Source of the DNA: Blastomonas aquatica
GTDB lineage: Bacteria > Pseudomonadota > Alphaproteobacteria > Sphingomonadales > Sphingomonadaceae
DNA: 64,000 nt
Direction: 5' to 3'
Assembly: GCF_014639875.1 (NCBI RefSeq)
Contig: NZ_BMGD01000004.1
Span: 248,001 to 312,000, forward strand
Shown: positions 28,145 to 36,883 of the stretch, piece after piece
How positions within the stretch are numbered: the stretch's first letter is position 1
Layout of the letters: each line of letters starts with the position of its first letter
The notes under the pieces: generated by a model
Seen by the model: the letters and a program-made list of their open reading frames with translations, nothing else
Told to the model about the DNA's origin: nothing
Database searches by the model: none
Program-made: the position numbers and the translations under genes

Positions 28145-29584
28145 ATGTCGGACAACAATTCAATAGATTCCAGTCAGGTACTTGTAGAACACTTCAAGGC
28201 TGCTCTTGATGCCGTGATTGCGGCTGTGCATACGGAATTAGCAGCAGGAAAAAAGCCAAAGCCGAAAAACCGTGAACCAAGTTTGTCCATGCGTGAAAAC
28301 GGAATGCCTTCGCTCAGCGACGGAAATTACTGGGATGAGACGGGGCCACGTCAATATGCCGATCTCCTTAATCGCGTGACTGATGTAAGCCGCCCTTTTG
28401 CCAATGACAAATTTGAAGTTGGACGATTCCCGGAAGTGGACGCACTAGTCGATTTCGTTGCCCAGAATCAAACCTGTTCACCAGTTTATCAACTCAATCC
28501 CGAAATTGCGGATGAAAAGCAGTTCAATTTCAACCGAATTAAAATCGAGCTGCAACTTGAACACGCCACAAATCGATATTTCGCGCGCTTCGGTGAAGTG
28601 CCGGTTGATAAGAGGCGCCGGATAGCGCTGCTCAGACCCTTCGTCCGCGGCTTGTTTTCGGAGAGGCTCGACATCACGAACTTGATACCGATCACCTTGG
28701 TGAAGTTCGACTTCGATCGCATGAGGATCGCTGACAACGCTTTTGTTTTCCGAATGAGTGACGCGCTGCAGCGTGCGCGATGGTCCGGCAAAGCCTATGG
28801 CGCGAGTGGGCACGAAGGCGTCCTATCTGCAGCAACCCATGCTTTCGCCATAACCGGTTGGCATTGGCCGAATACATCATGGTTGCAGATGGCAAATAAC
28901 TTGTCTGTTCACAATGCTGAGCTTCGCGAGGAAATTGATTTACTGTTTGCTGCGCTTCGCCTAGCGACAGGGGTCTCCACCGGATATGCGCAGGAGCTGC
29001 GTGTAAACCGAGGTTGGACGCACTTCCAATGTGACTTGCCTCCAGAACTAGTAGCAGCAGGTGCACGCCGCTATCCTGAAGAATTTGACGATTTTGGATG
29101 GATGCAACCTGATCTGCCGACTGTCACTCGCAGCCAGATGCGCGATGTCCAGAAAATTGTAAGCCAGATGCGCAAAGTCAAAGATGAGCGGCTGATATTG
29201 GCGCTCCGGCGCTTTAATGGGGCAATGATCCGCAGCGAGATGGCGGATGTGATACTCGACGCAACTATCGCGCTTGAAATTCTTCTAAGCGATGGAGACA
29301 ACCAATCTATAGGCTACAAACTGAGGTTGCGGGCGGGTGCCCTCGCCAATCTTGACCGGCCGGGTAGTGGACTCGAGATAAGCGAGACAATTAAGCAGGT
29401 ATATGAAGCCCGCTCCCGCATTGTTCACGGTGGCCGAAGGACCAAGACCCAGAACGCTGCAGCTAAGGACGAAGTGGCCAAGGAATCCGCACTGGGCACG
29501 CTGAGAAGAATGTTGCTAATTTTGCTCGACCACCCCCGGTTTCTTGACCCGAAGACGATCGATTCTGAGCTGCTGCTGGGCTGA
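28145..29584 (+). CDS. HEPN-domain protein of unknown function (Apea-HEPN-like C terminus)
   Basis: 479 residues. The C-terminal part resembles Apea-type HEPN domains: an acidic helix (DATIALEILLSDG), the phrase GYKLRLRAG and the Rx4H signature RSRIVHGG, with R423 and H428. HEPN proteins with this motif are often metal-independent RNases in toxin or antiviral systems. The N-terminal 300 residues match nothing I recognise and show no membrane helix or signal peptide. The gene and its promoter are clearly less GC-rich than all neighbours and use different codons, and it sits between the conserved era and topA genes beside dispersed repeats, all suggesting horizontal acquisition. No antitoxin-sized partner gene is visible. 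Confidence 0.75.
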   Translation: MSDNNSIDSSQVLVEHFKAALDAVIAAVHTELAAGKKPKPKNREPSLSMRENGMPSLSDGNYWDETGPRQYADLLNRVTDVSRPFANDKFEVGRFPEVDALVDFVAQNQTCSPVYQLNPEIADEKQFNFNRIKIELQLEHATNRYFARFGEVPVDKRRRIALLRPFVRGLFSERLDITNLIPITLVKFDFDRMRIADNAFVFRMSDALQRARWSGKAYGASGHEGVLSAATHAFAITGWHWPNTSWLQMANNLSVHNAELREEIDLLFAALRLATGVSTGYAQELRVNRGWTHFQCDLPPELVAAGARRYPEEFDDFGWMQPDLPTVTRSQMRDVQKIVSQMRKVKDERLILALRRFNGAMIRSEMADVILDATIALEILLSDGDNQSIGYKLRLRAGALANLDRPGSGLEISETIKQVYEARSRIVHGGRRTKTQNAAAKDEVAKESALGTLRRMLLILLDHPRFLDPKTIDSELLLG

Positions 29585-29645
29585 ACAGATTCGGGTACAC
29601 GATATTTAATTGGCACGAAGCTGTCAGCGCCTCCTGACATTGGCC

Positions 29646-29723
29646 TTTTTCCGGCGAAAGCCGGAATCCAGAGCGACTACAGAGCGACCCGACTCCTGGA
29701 CTCCGGCTTTCGCCGGAGAACGG
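29646..29723. repeat. Paired palindromic repeat (GAAA-loop hairpins), copy B
   Basis: The left unit is TTCCGGC-GAAA-GCCGGAA and the right unit CTCCGGC-TTTC-GCCGGAG, where a T:A pair of the stem is replaced by C:G on both sides, so pairing is kept. It lies between the convergent ends of the HEPN gene (+) and topA (-). Confidence 0.85.
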
Positions 29724-29750
29724 TTGTACGTTTTTCGACCCTCGCGAGCC

Positions 29751-29893
29751 AACCCTCTCCACTCCCGCTTGCGGGAGGGGCAGGTCCGGCTTGCCGGACC
29801 GGGGTGGGCTAGGAGCACAAATGTCTGTTCAGGCCCACCCCGGCCTCGCCTGCGGCTCAGCCACCCCTCCCGCGAGCGGGAGTGGAGAGGGTT
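29751..29893. repeat. 143-bp composite inverted repeat beside topA stop
   Basis: Terminal 30-bp arms (29751-29780 and 29864-29893) are complementary at 29 of 30 positions, and each arm contains its own small hairpin. Inside is a perfect GGTCCGGC-TT-GCCGGACC hairpin (29783-29800) and a GGGGTGGGC/GCCCACCCC pair. It would form a branched structure at the 3' end of the topA message. Confidence 0.8.
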
Positions 29894-29896
29894 GTG

Positions 29897-32545
29897 TCAG
29901 GCTTCTGTCTTTGCTGGCTTTTTCGGAGCGGTCTTTTTTGCCGCCGGGTTCTTGGCTGCGGCCTTCTTTGCCGGAGCCTTGGCCGGGCCATCCTTCGCCG
30001 GAGCATCCTTCTTCACCGCCGCCTTCTTAGGCGCCGCCTTCTTAGGCGCCGCCTTCTTAGGCGCGGGCTTCTTGCCCTTTTTCGCCGGCGCCTTGGCCGC
30101 GCGTTCGGCGATCAGTTGCAGCGCGACATCGAGCGTCAGTTCGTCCTTGTTCACATCCTTGGGGATGGTCGCGTTGACGCTGCCATCGGTGACGTATGCT
30201 CCATAGCGGCCGTCCATGATCTTGACGTCGGTGTCGGTGGCGGGGTTCTTGCCCAGCACCTTGAGCGGTTCGGGTGCCGCGCGGTTGGAGCGGCCGGGGT
30301 TGGCGAGCGCTTCGGCGAGCTTGACCACGGCGGCGTTCATGCCGGTTTCGAACACCTCCATCGTGCCGCCCAGCTTGGCGTATTTGCCGTTGTGCGACAG
30401 ATACGGGCCATAGCGGCCGATGCTCGCGGTGATGACCTCGCCGGTCTCGGGATGCGCGCCGATTTCGCGTGGCAGCGAGAGCAGTTTCAGCGCCCATTCG
30501 AGCCCGAAATCCTCACCCGGAACATCCTTGGGGATCGACGAGCGCTTGGCTTCCTTGCCTTCGCCAAGCTGGACATAAGGGCCGAAGCGACCGCTGCGCT
30601 TGGTGACGGGTTCGCCGCTGACCGGATCCTTGCCCAGTTCCTCGGGTCCGGAATCCGCGCCATCGCCTTCGCCGCCGCCCTGCGCGAAACGCCGGGTGTA
30701 TTTGCACTCGGGATAATTCGAGCACGCGACGAACGCGCCGAACTTGCCGCCACGCAGCGCCAGACGACCTTCGTTGCACTTGGGACACAGCCGCGGATCA
30801 CCGCCATCGGCGAGCTTGGGAAACAGATAGGGCTCGAGGAAGATATCGAGCTCGGCGGTGATCTCCGATGGCTGACGGAGCATGACCTCGGCGGTTTTGG
30901 GCTTGAAATCGCGCCAGAACGCCTCGAGCACCGCGCGCCATTCGGCACGCCCGCCGCTGACATCGTCGAGCTCTTCTTCCAGTCCCGCGGTGAAATCATA
31001 CGCGACATAGCGTTCGAAGAAGCGTTCGAGAAATCCTGTGAGCAAACGCCCCGATTCCTCTGCAAAGAAACGGTTCTTCTCGACCTTCACATAGCTGCGG
31101 TCCTTGAGCACCTGGATGATCGAGGCATAGGTCGATGGCCGCCCGATGCCCAGTTCCTCGAGCCGCTTGACCAAAGACGCTTCGGAAAAGCGTGGCGGGG
31201 GCTGGGTGAAATGCTGGACCGCATCGACCGACTTCTTCGCCGGGCTGTCACCCTTCGACATGATCGGCAGCAGGCTGCCATCCTCGCTGTCGGTATCATC
31301 AAGCCCTTCCTCGTAAAGCGCGAGAAAGCCGGGGAACTTGACCACCTGGCCGTTGGCGCGAAGCGCGGTGCGCCCGGTGCCGTCGACCAGTTCGACCACG
31401 GTCCGTTCGAGCAGCGCGGTTGCCATCTGGCTGGCCAGTGCCCGCTTGAAGATCAGGTCATACAAGCGCGCGTGATCCGCCGATCCTGCCCTCTCGCGGC
31501 TGAAATCGGTCGGGCGGATCGCCTCGTGCGCTTCCTGTGCGTTCTTGGCCTTGGTCTGGTACTGGCGCGGGGTCTCGGGGAGGTAATGGCCCGAATAGCG
31601 ATCCGAAATCGCCTTGCGCGCTTCCTGGATCGCGCCGGGGTCCATCTGCACCCCGTCGGTCCGCATATAGGTGATCGCGCCGTCCTCGTAGAGCGACTGG
31701 GCGATCCGCATCGTGTGGCTGGCCGAGAAACCGAGCTTGCGCGCGGCCTCCTGCTGCAGCGTCGATGTGGTGAATGGCGGCGGCGGATTGCGCTTCAAGG
31801 GCTTGGTCTCGACCGTCTCGACGACGAAGTGCCCGGCCTCGACCTTGGCCTTGGCGGCTTCGGCCGAGCCGGAATCGCCCAAGGACAGCTTGTCGAGCTT
31901 CTCGCCCTCGAGCCGGACCAGGCGCGCGGTGAAGGGCTGGCCGCCCTGCTCCATCTGCGCGCTGACCGACCAGTATTCCTGCGCGGTAAACGCCTCGATC
32001 TCGCGCTCGCGCTCGACGATCAGCCGCAGCGCCACCGACTGCACCCGGCCTGCGGACTTGGCGCCGGGCAGCTTGCGCCACAGCACCGGCGAAAGCGTGA
32101 AGCCCACCAGATAATCGAGCGCGCGCCGGGCGCGATAGGCGTCGATCAGATCGGTATCGAGCTGGCGCGGCGCGGCCATCGCTTCTGTCACCGCCTTTTT
32201 GGTGATCGCGTTGAAGGTGACGCGCTCGACCTCCTTGGGCAGCACCTTGCGCTTGGTCAGCACTTCCAGAACATGCCAGCTGATCGCCTCGCCCTCGCGG
32301 TCAGGGTCAGTCGCTAGGATCAGTCGGTCGGCCTTCTTGGCCTCGTCGGTGATCGCCTTGAGCTGCCGCGTTTTGTCGCCATAGGCTTCCCAGACCATGT
32401 CGAAATCATTGTCGGGATCGACCGAACCATCCTTGGGCGCGAGATCGCGGATATGGCCGTACGAGGCCAGCACCCGGTAATCGGAGCCAAGGTATTTTTC
32501 GATGGTCTTGGCCTTGGCCGGCGACTCGACGATAACCAGTTGCAT
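29897..32545 (-). CDS. topA: DNA topoisomerase I
   Basis: A type IA topoisomerase that relaxes negative supercoils. It begins with the Toprim domain (MQLVIVESPAKAKTIEKYLG) at the ATG at 32545; 22 upstream codons are open but unlikely to be used. The catalytic tyrosine is in ITYMRTDGVQM, with glycine where E. coli has serine. One zinc-binding cluster (CPKCNEGRL ... CSNYPECKY) is followed by several repeat domains (GRFGPYVQLGEG, GRYGPYLSHNG, GRYGAYVTDG). The last 70 residues are a Lys/Ala/Pro tail with tandem KKAAP units, probably a DNA-binding extension. About 882 residues. Confidence 0.96.
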   Translation of the reverse strand: MQLVIVESPAKAKTIEKYLGSDYRVLASYGHIRDLAPKDGSVDPDNDFDMVWEAYGDKTRQLKAITDEAKKADRLILATDPDREGEAISWHVLEVLTKRKVLPKEVERVTFNAITKKAVTEAMAAPRQLDTDLIDAYRARRALDYLVGFTLSPVLWRKLPGAKSAGRVQSVALRLIVEREREIEAFTAQEYWSVSAQMEQGGQPFTARLVRLEGEKLDKLSLGDSGSAEAAKAKVEAGHFVVETVETKPLKRNPPPPFTTSTLQQEAARKLGFSASHTMRIAQSLYEDGAITYMRTDGVQMDPGAIQEARKAISDRYSGHYLPETPRQYQTKAKNAQEAHEAIRPTDFSRERAGSADHARLYDLIFKRALASQMATALLERTVVELVDGTGRTALRANGQVVKFPGFLALYEEGLDDTDSEDGSLLPIMSKGDSPAKKSVDAVQHFTQPPPRFSEASLVKRLEELGIGRPSTYASIIQVLKDRSYVKVEKNRFFAEESGRLLTGFLERFFERYVAYDFTAGLEEELDDVSGGRAEWRAVLEAFWRDFKPKTAEVMLRQPSEITAELDIFLEPYLFPKLADGGDPRLCPKCNEGRLALRGGKFGAFVACSNYPECKYTRRFAQGGGEGDGADSGPEELGKDPVSGEPVTKRSGRFGPYVQLGEGKEAKRSSIPKDVPGEDFGLEWALKLLSLPREIGAHPETGEVITASIGRYGPYLSHNGKYAKLGGTMEVFETGMNAAVVKLAEALANPGRSNRAAPEPLKVLGKNPATDTDVKIMDGRYGAYVTDGSVNATIPKDVNKDELTLDVALQLIAERAAKAPAKKGKKPAPKKAAPKKAAPKKAAVKKDAPAKDGPAKAPAKKAAAKNPAAKKTAPKKPAKTEA
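30018..30062 (-). repeat. Tandem 15-bp repeat encoding KKAAP units in the TopA tail
   Basis: Three near-identical 15-bp units (GCCGCCTTCTTAGGC on the + strand) encode successive AAPKK blocks in the basic tail of topA. The repeat is in frame, so slippage would change tail length without breaking the gene. Confidence 0.7.
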
Positions 32546-32652
32546 TGATTGGACTTTCTGAAAGCTCTCGCGTGTGCGTATAAGCTGGGGCGGGTTATCC
32601 GCATTCGTCAAGGGCGTCCATAGGGCTAAATTGGCGTCAGATCAGTGACACG

Positions 32653-33765
32653 CTAGATCAGTGACACCCGGCCGGCCGCATGCCGCTCGATCAATCCGCC
32701 CAGTTCCAGATCGAGCAGGATCATCTGCACCGCGCCGCTATCGATGCCCGACTGGCGCACCAGCTCGTCGATGCCGACCGGCGATTGACCGAGCAGGCTG
32801 ATGACTTCGGCGCGGGCCTGGTCGTCGGGTTCGCGCAGCGGCACAGCGGGGCTGTACTGGATTGCAGACGCTGCCACCCGCTGGGTCTGCCCTCCGGCGA
32901 ACGGCTCGATCAGTTCGAGGATATCACCGACGCTCTGCACCAGCGTCGCCCCGCCGCGGATCAGCTCGTTGCACCCACGCGAGCGCGAATCGAGCGGTGA
33001 GCCCGGGATCGCCATGACGTCGCGCCCCGCCTCTGCCGCCAGCCGCGCGGTGATCAGCGACCCCGATTTGGGCGCAGCCTCGACCACGACAGTGCCCAGC
33101 GCCATCCCGGCGATGATCCGGTTGCGATAGGGAAAGTGCCGCGCCAGGGGCTCGGTGCCCGGAGGCTGTTCGGCGATGACCAGCGCGCGCACGCCCATCC
33201 CGGCCTGAAGCGAGCGGTTCTCGGGCGGATAGCTGATATCGATCCCCGATGCGATCACGCCTGCTGTGGAGGCAATCCCCTCGCCTGCGATCCGCATCGC
33301 GCCTTCATGAGCCGCCGTGTCGATGCCGCGCGCGAGCCCTGAGACGACCAGATACCCCGCCTCGCCCAGTTCGCCTGCGATCTGCCGTGCAAAGCGGCAG
33401 GCAGCAGCGGAGGCATTGCGCGCGCCGACCATGGCGATCGCGGGGCGCTTGAGCAGCGCCGCCTCGCCCCGGATGGTGAGCACCGGTGGCGCGTTGTCGA
33501 TATGGCCGAGCAGTGCGGGATAATCGCCATCATCGGCGAACAGATAGCGCGCGCCTGCGGCCTCGACCCTGGCGACTTCGGCGGAGACCTGAGCGTTCGT
33601 CGCAATGCGCATCGCGCGGCCGCCTGCGCGCTGGACCAGATCGGGCAGCGCTTCGAGCGCCGCCACCGCTGTGCCGAAGCGCGTCATCAGTTGGGCAAAG
33701 CTGATAGGGCCTATGCGATCCGAGCGCAGCAGGCGGATGCGAGCGAGATGCTCGGCATCAAGCAC
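32653..33765 (-). CDS. dprA: DNA processing protein DprA
   Basis: Binds incoming single-stranded DNA and loads RecA during natural transformation. The Rossmann-like core shows AMVGARNASAAACRFARQI, VSGLARGIDTAAHEGAM, VVVEAAPKSGSLITARLAAEAGRDVMAIPGSP and SRGCNELIRGGATLVQS. An N-terminal helical region and a C-terminal winged helix (LSLLGQSPVGIDELVRQSG) are present. 370 residues. The ATG at 33765 lies 9 bp from the plsY stop. Order plsY-dprA-topA on the minus strand suggests one transcript. Confidence 0.94.
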   Translation of the reverse strand: MLDAEHLARIRLLRSDRIGPISFAQLMTRFGTAVAALEALPDLVQRAGGRAMRIATNAQVSAEVARVEAAGARYLFADDGDYPALLGHIDNAPPVLTIRGEAALLKRPAIAMVGARNASAAACRFARQIAGELGEAGYLVVSGLARGIDTAAHEGAMRIAGEGIASTAGVIASGIDISYPPENRSLQAGMGVRALVIAEQPPGTEPLARHFPYRNRIIAGMALGTVVVEAAPKSGSLITARLAAEAGRDVMAIPGSPLDSRSRGCNELIRGGATLVQSVGDILELIEPFAGGQTQRVAASAIQYSPAVPLREPDDQARAEVISLLGQSPVGIDELVRQSGIDSGAVQMILLDLELGGLIERHAAGRVSLI

Positions 33766-33774
33766 GATTGCTGC

Positions 33775-34398
33775 TCAGCTTGCGGAGGATTTGCCGATCC
33801 TGGGCTCGGTCCCGGCGATCAGACGCTGGATGTTGCCGCGATGCTTCCAGAGCACGAAGCCCAGCATGATCATGAACACCCACAGCGCCTGCTCCCGTCC
33901 AAACCCCCACGCCGCCACCGGCATCGCCGCTGCCGCCATGATCCCGCCAAGCGAGGAAAACCGCGTGGCAAACGCCACCGCCAGCCACACCACGGCAAAA
34001 ACGATACCCAGCGGCCAGTAAAGCGCAATCGCGATGCCAAGCAAGGTCGCAACCCCCTTTCCGCCGTTGAACTTGAGCCAGATCGGATACAAATGCCCGA
34101 AAAATGCGCCCAGTCCGGCGATCGGCCCGCTGCCGGGAGCAACGCTTTCGGCAATTGCGATGGCCACCGCTCCCTTGCCCAAATCGAACAGCAATGTCGC
34201 TGCTGCCAGCCCCTTGCGGCCGGTGCGCAGCACGTTGGTCGCACCGATATTGCCCGATCCGATACTGCGCAGATCGCCTGCACCCGCCATCCGGGTGAGG
34301 ATGATGCCGAACGGGATCGAACCCAGCAGATAGCCCATCAGCAGGAGCCCACCGAGCGAAGCCACCGCGATTCCAGCCAGATCTTCCATCGCAGCCAT
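33775..34398 (-). CDS. plsY: Glycerol-3-phosphate acyltransferase PlsY
   Basis: An inner-membrane enzyme that acylates glycerol-3-phosphate using acyl-phosphate in phospholipid synthesis. The family motifs are LLGSIPFGIILTR, GSGNIGATNVLRTG, and FNGGKGVATLLG, with several hydrophobic helices. About 207 residues from the ATG at 34398; a second ATG at 34389 is possible, and the frame stays open to 34536, which would overlap the divergent murI start at 34500, so the shorter form is preferred. A GGATTGGGA ribosome site precedes 34398. Confidence 0.93.
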   Translation of the reverse strand: MAAMEDLAGIAVASLGGLLLMGYLLGSIPFGIILTRMAGAGDLRSIGSGNIGATNVLRTGRKGLAAATLLFDLGKGAVAIAIAESVAPGSGPIAGLGAFFGHLYPIWLKFNGGKGVATLLGIAIALYWPLGIVFAVVWLAVAFATRFSSLGGIMAAAAMPVAAWGFGREQALWVFMIMLGFVLWKHRGNIQRLIAGTEPRIGKSSAS

Positions 34399-34499
34399 TC
34401 CCAATCCAAGCAGCGCAAAACGTCTGTTGCGTGCATAGGCAAAGCGGCGGTTTTGGCAAGCATGGTTGATCGCAGCCGGGTCGATGCTAAGCGTGGCGG

Positions 34500-35336
34500 A
34501 TGACGACACCTTCGCCAGCGCCGCCTGCTTCGACACTTCCCGAAATCGCCGCCGATGCGCCGCTGCTTTTTTTCGATTCCGGCGTCGGCGGGCTGACCGT
34601 GCTCGACGCCGCGCGCAAATTGCTGCCCGATGCGCCGATCGTCTATGCCGCCGATTTTGCTGGGCTGCCTTATGGCGAAAAGAGCGAGGCAGAGATCGCC
34701 GCGCGGGTGCCTGCGTTGCTTGGCCGGCTGGTCGAGCGCTATCGCCCGCGATTGATCACCATTGCGTGCAACACCGCATCGACCATCGCGCTGCCCCAGG
34801 TGCGCGCCGCGCTCGATCTGCCGATTGTCGGTACCGTTCCGGCAATCAAACCCGCATCAGAGCAGTCGCACAGCCGGGTCATCGGCGTGCTGGGCACCGA
34901 GGCGACCGTGCGCCAGCCGTACGTCACCAACCTTGCGCGCGAATTTGCCGGCGACGCCACCATATTGCGCTTCGGTGCGCCCGAACTGGTGCGGGCAGCA
35001 GAAATGAAGCTGCGCGGCGAGGTGCCCGATCCTGCGATCTTCGATCGTGCCGTCGCCGGACTGATCAGCCAGGAACGCGCGGTCGCGATCGATACCGTGG
35101 TGCTCGCCTGCACCCACTTCCCGCTGGTGCAGGATGAACTCGCGCGCGCCTTTGGTCGCCCGGTCACCTTCGTGCATGGCGCAGAAGGCATCGCCCGGCG
35201 GATCGCCTATCTGACACGCGGCCAGAGCTATGTCGGCAATGGGCTGCGCTTTGTGTCGACCGGCCCTGCGGGCGACGTGGTGCCTTATACGCCGATGCTG
35301 AAAACACGCGGTTTTTCTGCGTTCGACACATTGTAG
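34500..35336 (+). CDS. murI: Glutamate racemase
   Basis: Supplies D-glutamate for peptidoglycan without a cofactor. The opening FFDSGVGGLTVLDAARK is diagnostic; the two catalytic cysteines are C90 (ACNTAS) and one in ACTHFPL. 278 residues, with a slightly long Pro-rich N terminus before the conserved core. The start ATG at 34500 is 101 bp from the divergent plsY ATG. The gene stands alone; hemA follows after a 328-bp gap. Confidence 0.94.
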   Translation: MTTPSPAPPASTLPEIAADAPLLFFDSGVGGLTVLDAARKLLPDAPIVYAADFAGLPYGEKSEAEIAARVPALLGRLVERYRPRLITIACNTASTIALPQVRAALDLPIVGTVPAIKPASEQSHSRVIGVLGTEATVRQPYVTNLAREFAGDATILRFGAPELVRAAEMKLRGEVPDPAIFDRAVAGLISQERAVAIDTVVLACTHFPLVQDELARAFGRPVTFVHGAEGIARRIAYLTRGQSYVGNGLRFVSTGPAGDVVPYTPMLKTRGFSAFDTL

Positions 35337-35664
35337 TCGGCCCCGGGTTGGCCTGTCGGTCGCAGGGTTTGCCGATCGGCTGATCGATTGGCCCGATCAT
35401 GGAAATGTGCAATTTCAGTTGGCCCCTGCGTGTCGCTTCGCATACCTCACGACGAGTTTGGGGCGAGCCTGCGAGCATTTCGCTGGCGCACAGTGGGACA
35501 ATTTGTCCACCCTGTTTCAGCCCCCAACCGAGCAGTTGCGAGCCGTTATCGCTGGAAATGCGGGATTTAATTGCTATGAATGCGCCAGCCAACGCGTAAG
35601 CAATGGGTCGCTTCTCACCAGCGCAACGGCATGAGTTAACACTTGTCAGGACTAAGGTGGCCGC
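35337..35664. other. 328-bp gap between murI and hemA
   Basis: No convincing coding region: short open frames on both strands have no recognisable features. The stretch is more mixed in base composition than its neighbours and contains a small inverted motif around GATCGGCTGATCGATTGG (35373-35390). It presumably holds the hemA promoter, but I cannot place hexamers with confidence. Confidence 0.5.
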
Positions 35665-36879
35665 GTGAACTACGATCAGATTTTCGAAGCTGCGATTGAC
35701 CGGTTGCACGCAGAAGGCCGCTACCGGGTATTCATCGACATTCTGCGTAATAAGGGTTCTTACCCCAACGCCCGCTGCTTTCACGGCCACAACGGTCCCA
35801 AGCCGATCACCGTGTGGTGCTCCAACGATTACCTGACGATGGGCCAGCACCCCAAGGTGATCGAGGCGATGGAAGAGGCGTTGCACAATGTCGGCGCAGG
35901 CTCGGGTGGCACGCGCAACATCGGCGGTAACACGCATTACCACGTCCAGCTCGAACAGGAGCTGTCCGACCTTCACGACAAGCAGAGCGCACTGTTGTTC
36001 ACCTCGGGCTATGTCTCGAACGATGCGACTCTCTCGACGCTTGCCCGAATTCTGCCGGGCTGCATCATCTTTTCCGACGAGCTCAACCACGCTTCGATGA
36101 TCGCAGGTATCCGCAACTCGGGCTGCGAAAAGCGCGTGTTCCGACACAACGATGTCGAGCATCTCGAAGAGTTGCTCGCTGCAGAAGACCCTGAGGTTCC
36201 CAAGCTGATCGCGTTCGAAAGCGTCTATTCGATGGATGGCGATGTCGCGCCGATCCACGCGATCTGCGATCTGGCGGACAAGTACAACGCGCTGACCTAT
36301 CTCGATGAGGTCCACGCGGTGGGCATGTACGGCAAGCGCGGCGGCGGCATCTCAGAGCGCGATGAAGCCGCTGACCGCCTGACGATCATCGAAGGTACCT
36401 TGGGCAAGGCTTTCGGCGTGATGGGTGGCTATATCGCGGCCGACCAGCGCATCATCGACGTGATCCGCAGCTATGCCCCCGGGTTCATCTTCACCACTTC
36501 GCTGTCGCCGGTTTTGGTGGCCGGCGCGCTGGCCAGCGTGCGGCACCTCAAGCAGTCGAGCGAAGAGCGCGACGGCCAGCATGCCGCCGCTGCAATGCTG
36601 AAGCGGTTGTTTTCCGAAGCCGGCCTTCCGGTCATGGACACCACTACGCATATCGTACCATTGATGGTCGGCGATCCGGTCAAGGCCAAGCGGATCAGCG
36701 ACATGCTGCTCGCAGAATATGGCGTGTATGTGCAGCCGATCAATTTCCCCACCGTACCGCGCGGGACTGAGCGGCTGCGGTTCACCCCCGGCCCGTCACA
36801 CGACGAGACGATGATGCGCGAGCTGACTGCGGCATTGGTCGAAATCTGGGACCGGCTCGAACTGCGCAAGGCCGCCTGA
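35665..36879 (+). CDS. hemA: 5-aminolevulinate synthase
   Basis: A PLP enzyme that condenses glycine and succinyl-CoA, the alphaproteobacterial (C4) entry to haem synthesis. 404 residues. The glycine-rich region [17 protein letters not shown], the aspartate block [17 protein letters not shown] and the PLP lysine in [14 protein letters not shown] are all clear. The start is GTG at 35665, after an AAGGTGG ribosome site. The b561-YceI fusion gene starts 4 bp after its stop, so haem supply and a haem protein are probably co-expressed. Confidence 0.96.
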   Translation: MNYDQIFEAAIDRLHAEGRYRVFIDILRNKGSYPNARCFHGHNGPKPITVWCSNDYLTMGQHPKVIEAMEEALHNVGAGSGGTRNIGGNTHYHVQLEQELSDLHDKQSALLFTSGYVSNDATLSTLARILPGCIIFSDELNHASMIAGIRNSGCEKRVFRHNDVEHLEELLAAEDPEVPKLIAFESVYSMDGDVAPIHAICDLADKYNALTYLDEVHAVGMYGKRGGGISERDEAADRLTIIEGTLGKAFGVMGGYIAADQRIIDVIRSYAPGFIFTTSLSPVLVAGALASVRHLKQSSEERDGQHAAAAMLKRLFSEAGLPVMDTTTHIVPLMVGDPVKAKRISDMLLAEYGVYVQPINFPTVPRGTERLRFTPGPSHDETMMRELTAALVEIWDRLELRKAA

Positions 36880-36883
36880 CCGG

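Larger units (their letters stand above)
29585..29896. other. 312-bp gene-free stretch between HEPN gene and topA, filled with repeats
   Basis: No supported reading frame. It holds copy B of the GAAA-loop palindrome (29646-29723) and a 143-bp composite inverted repeat (29751-29893) that ends 3 bp before the topA stop codon. Confidence 0.8.

Noticed and set aside
30018-30062. Possible CRISPR-like repeat
   Set aside because: Three direct 15-bp units without spacers and in frame within topA; a coding tandem repeat.
29882-32317. Open frame of 811 codons on the + strand opposite topA
   Set aside because: Fully antisense to DNA topoisomerase I, and its translation shows no family motif.
35407-35634. 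75-codon open frame in the murI-hemA gap
   Set aside because: No ribosome site, no recognisable sequence features and no neighbouring context; not supported as a gene.
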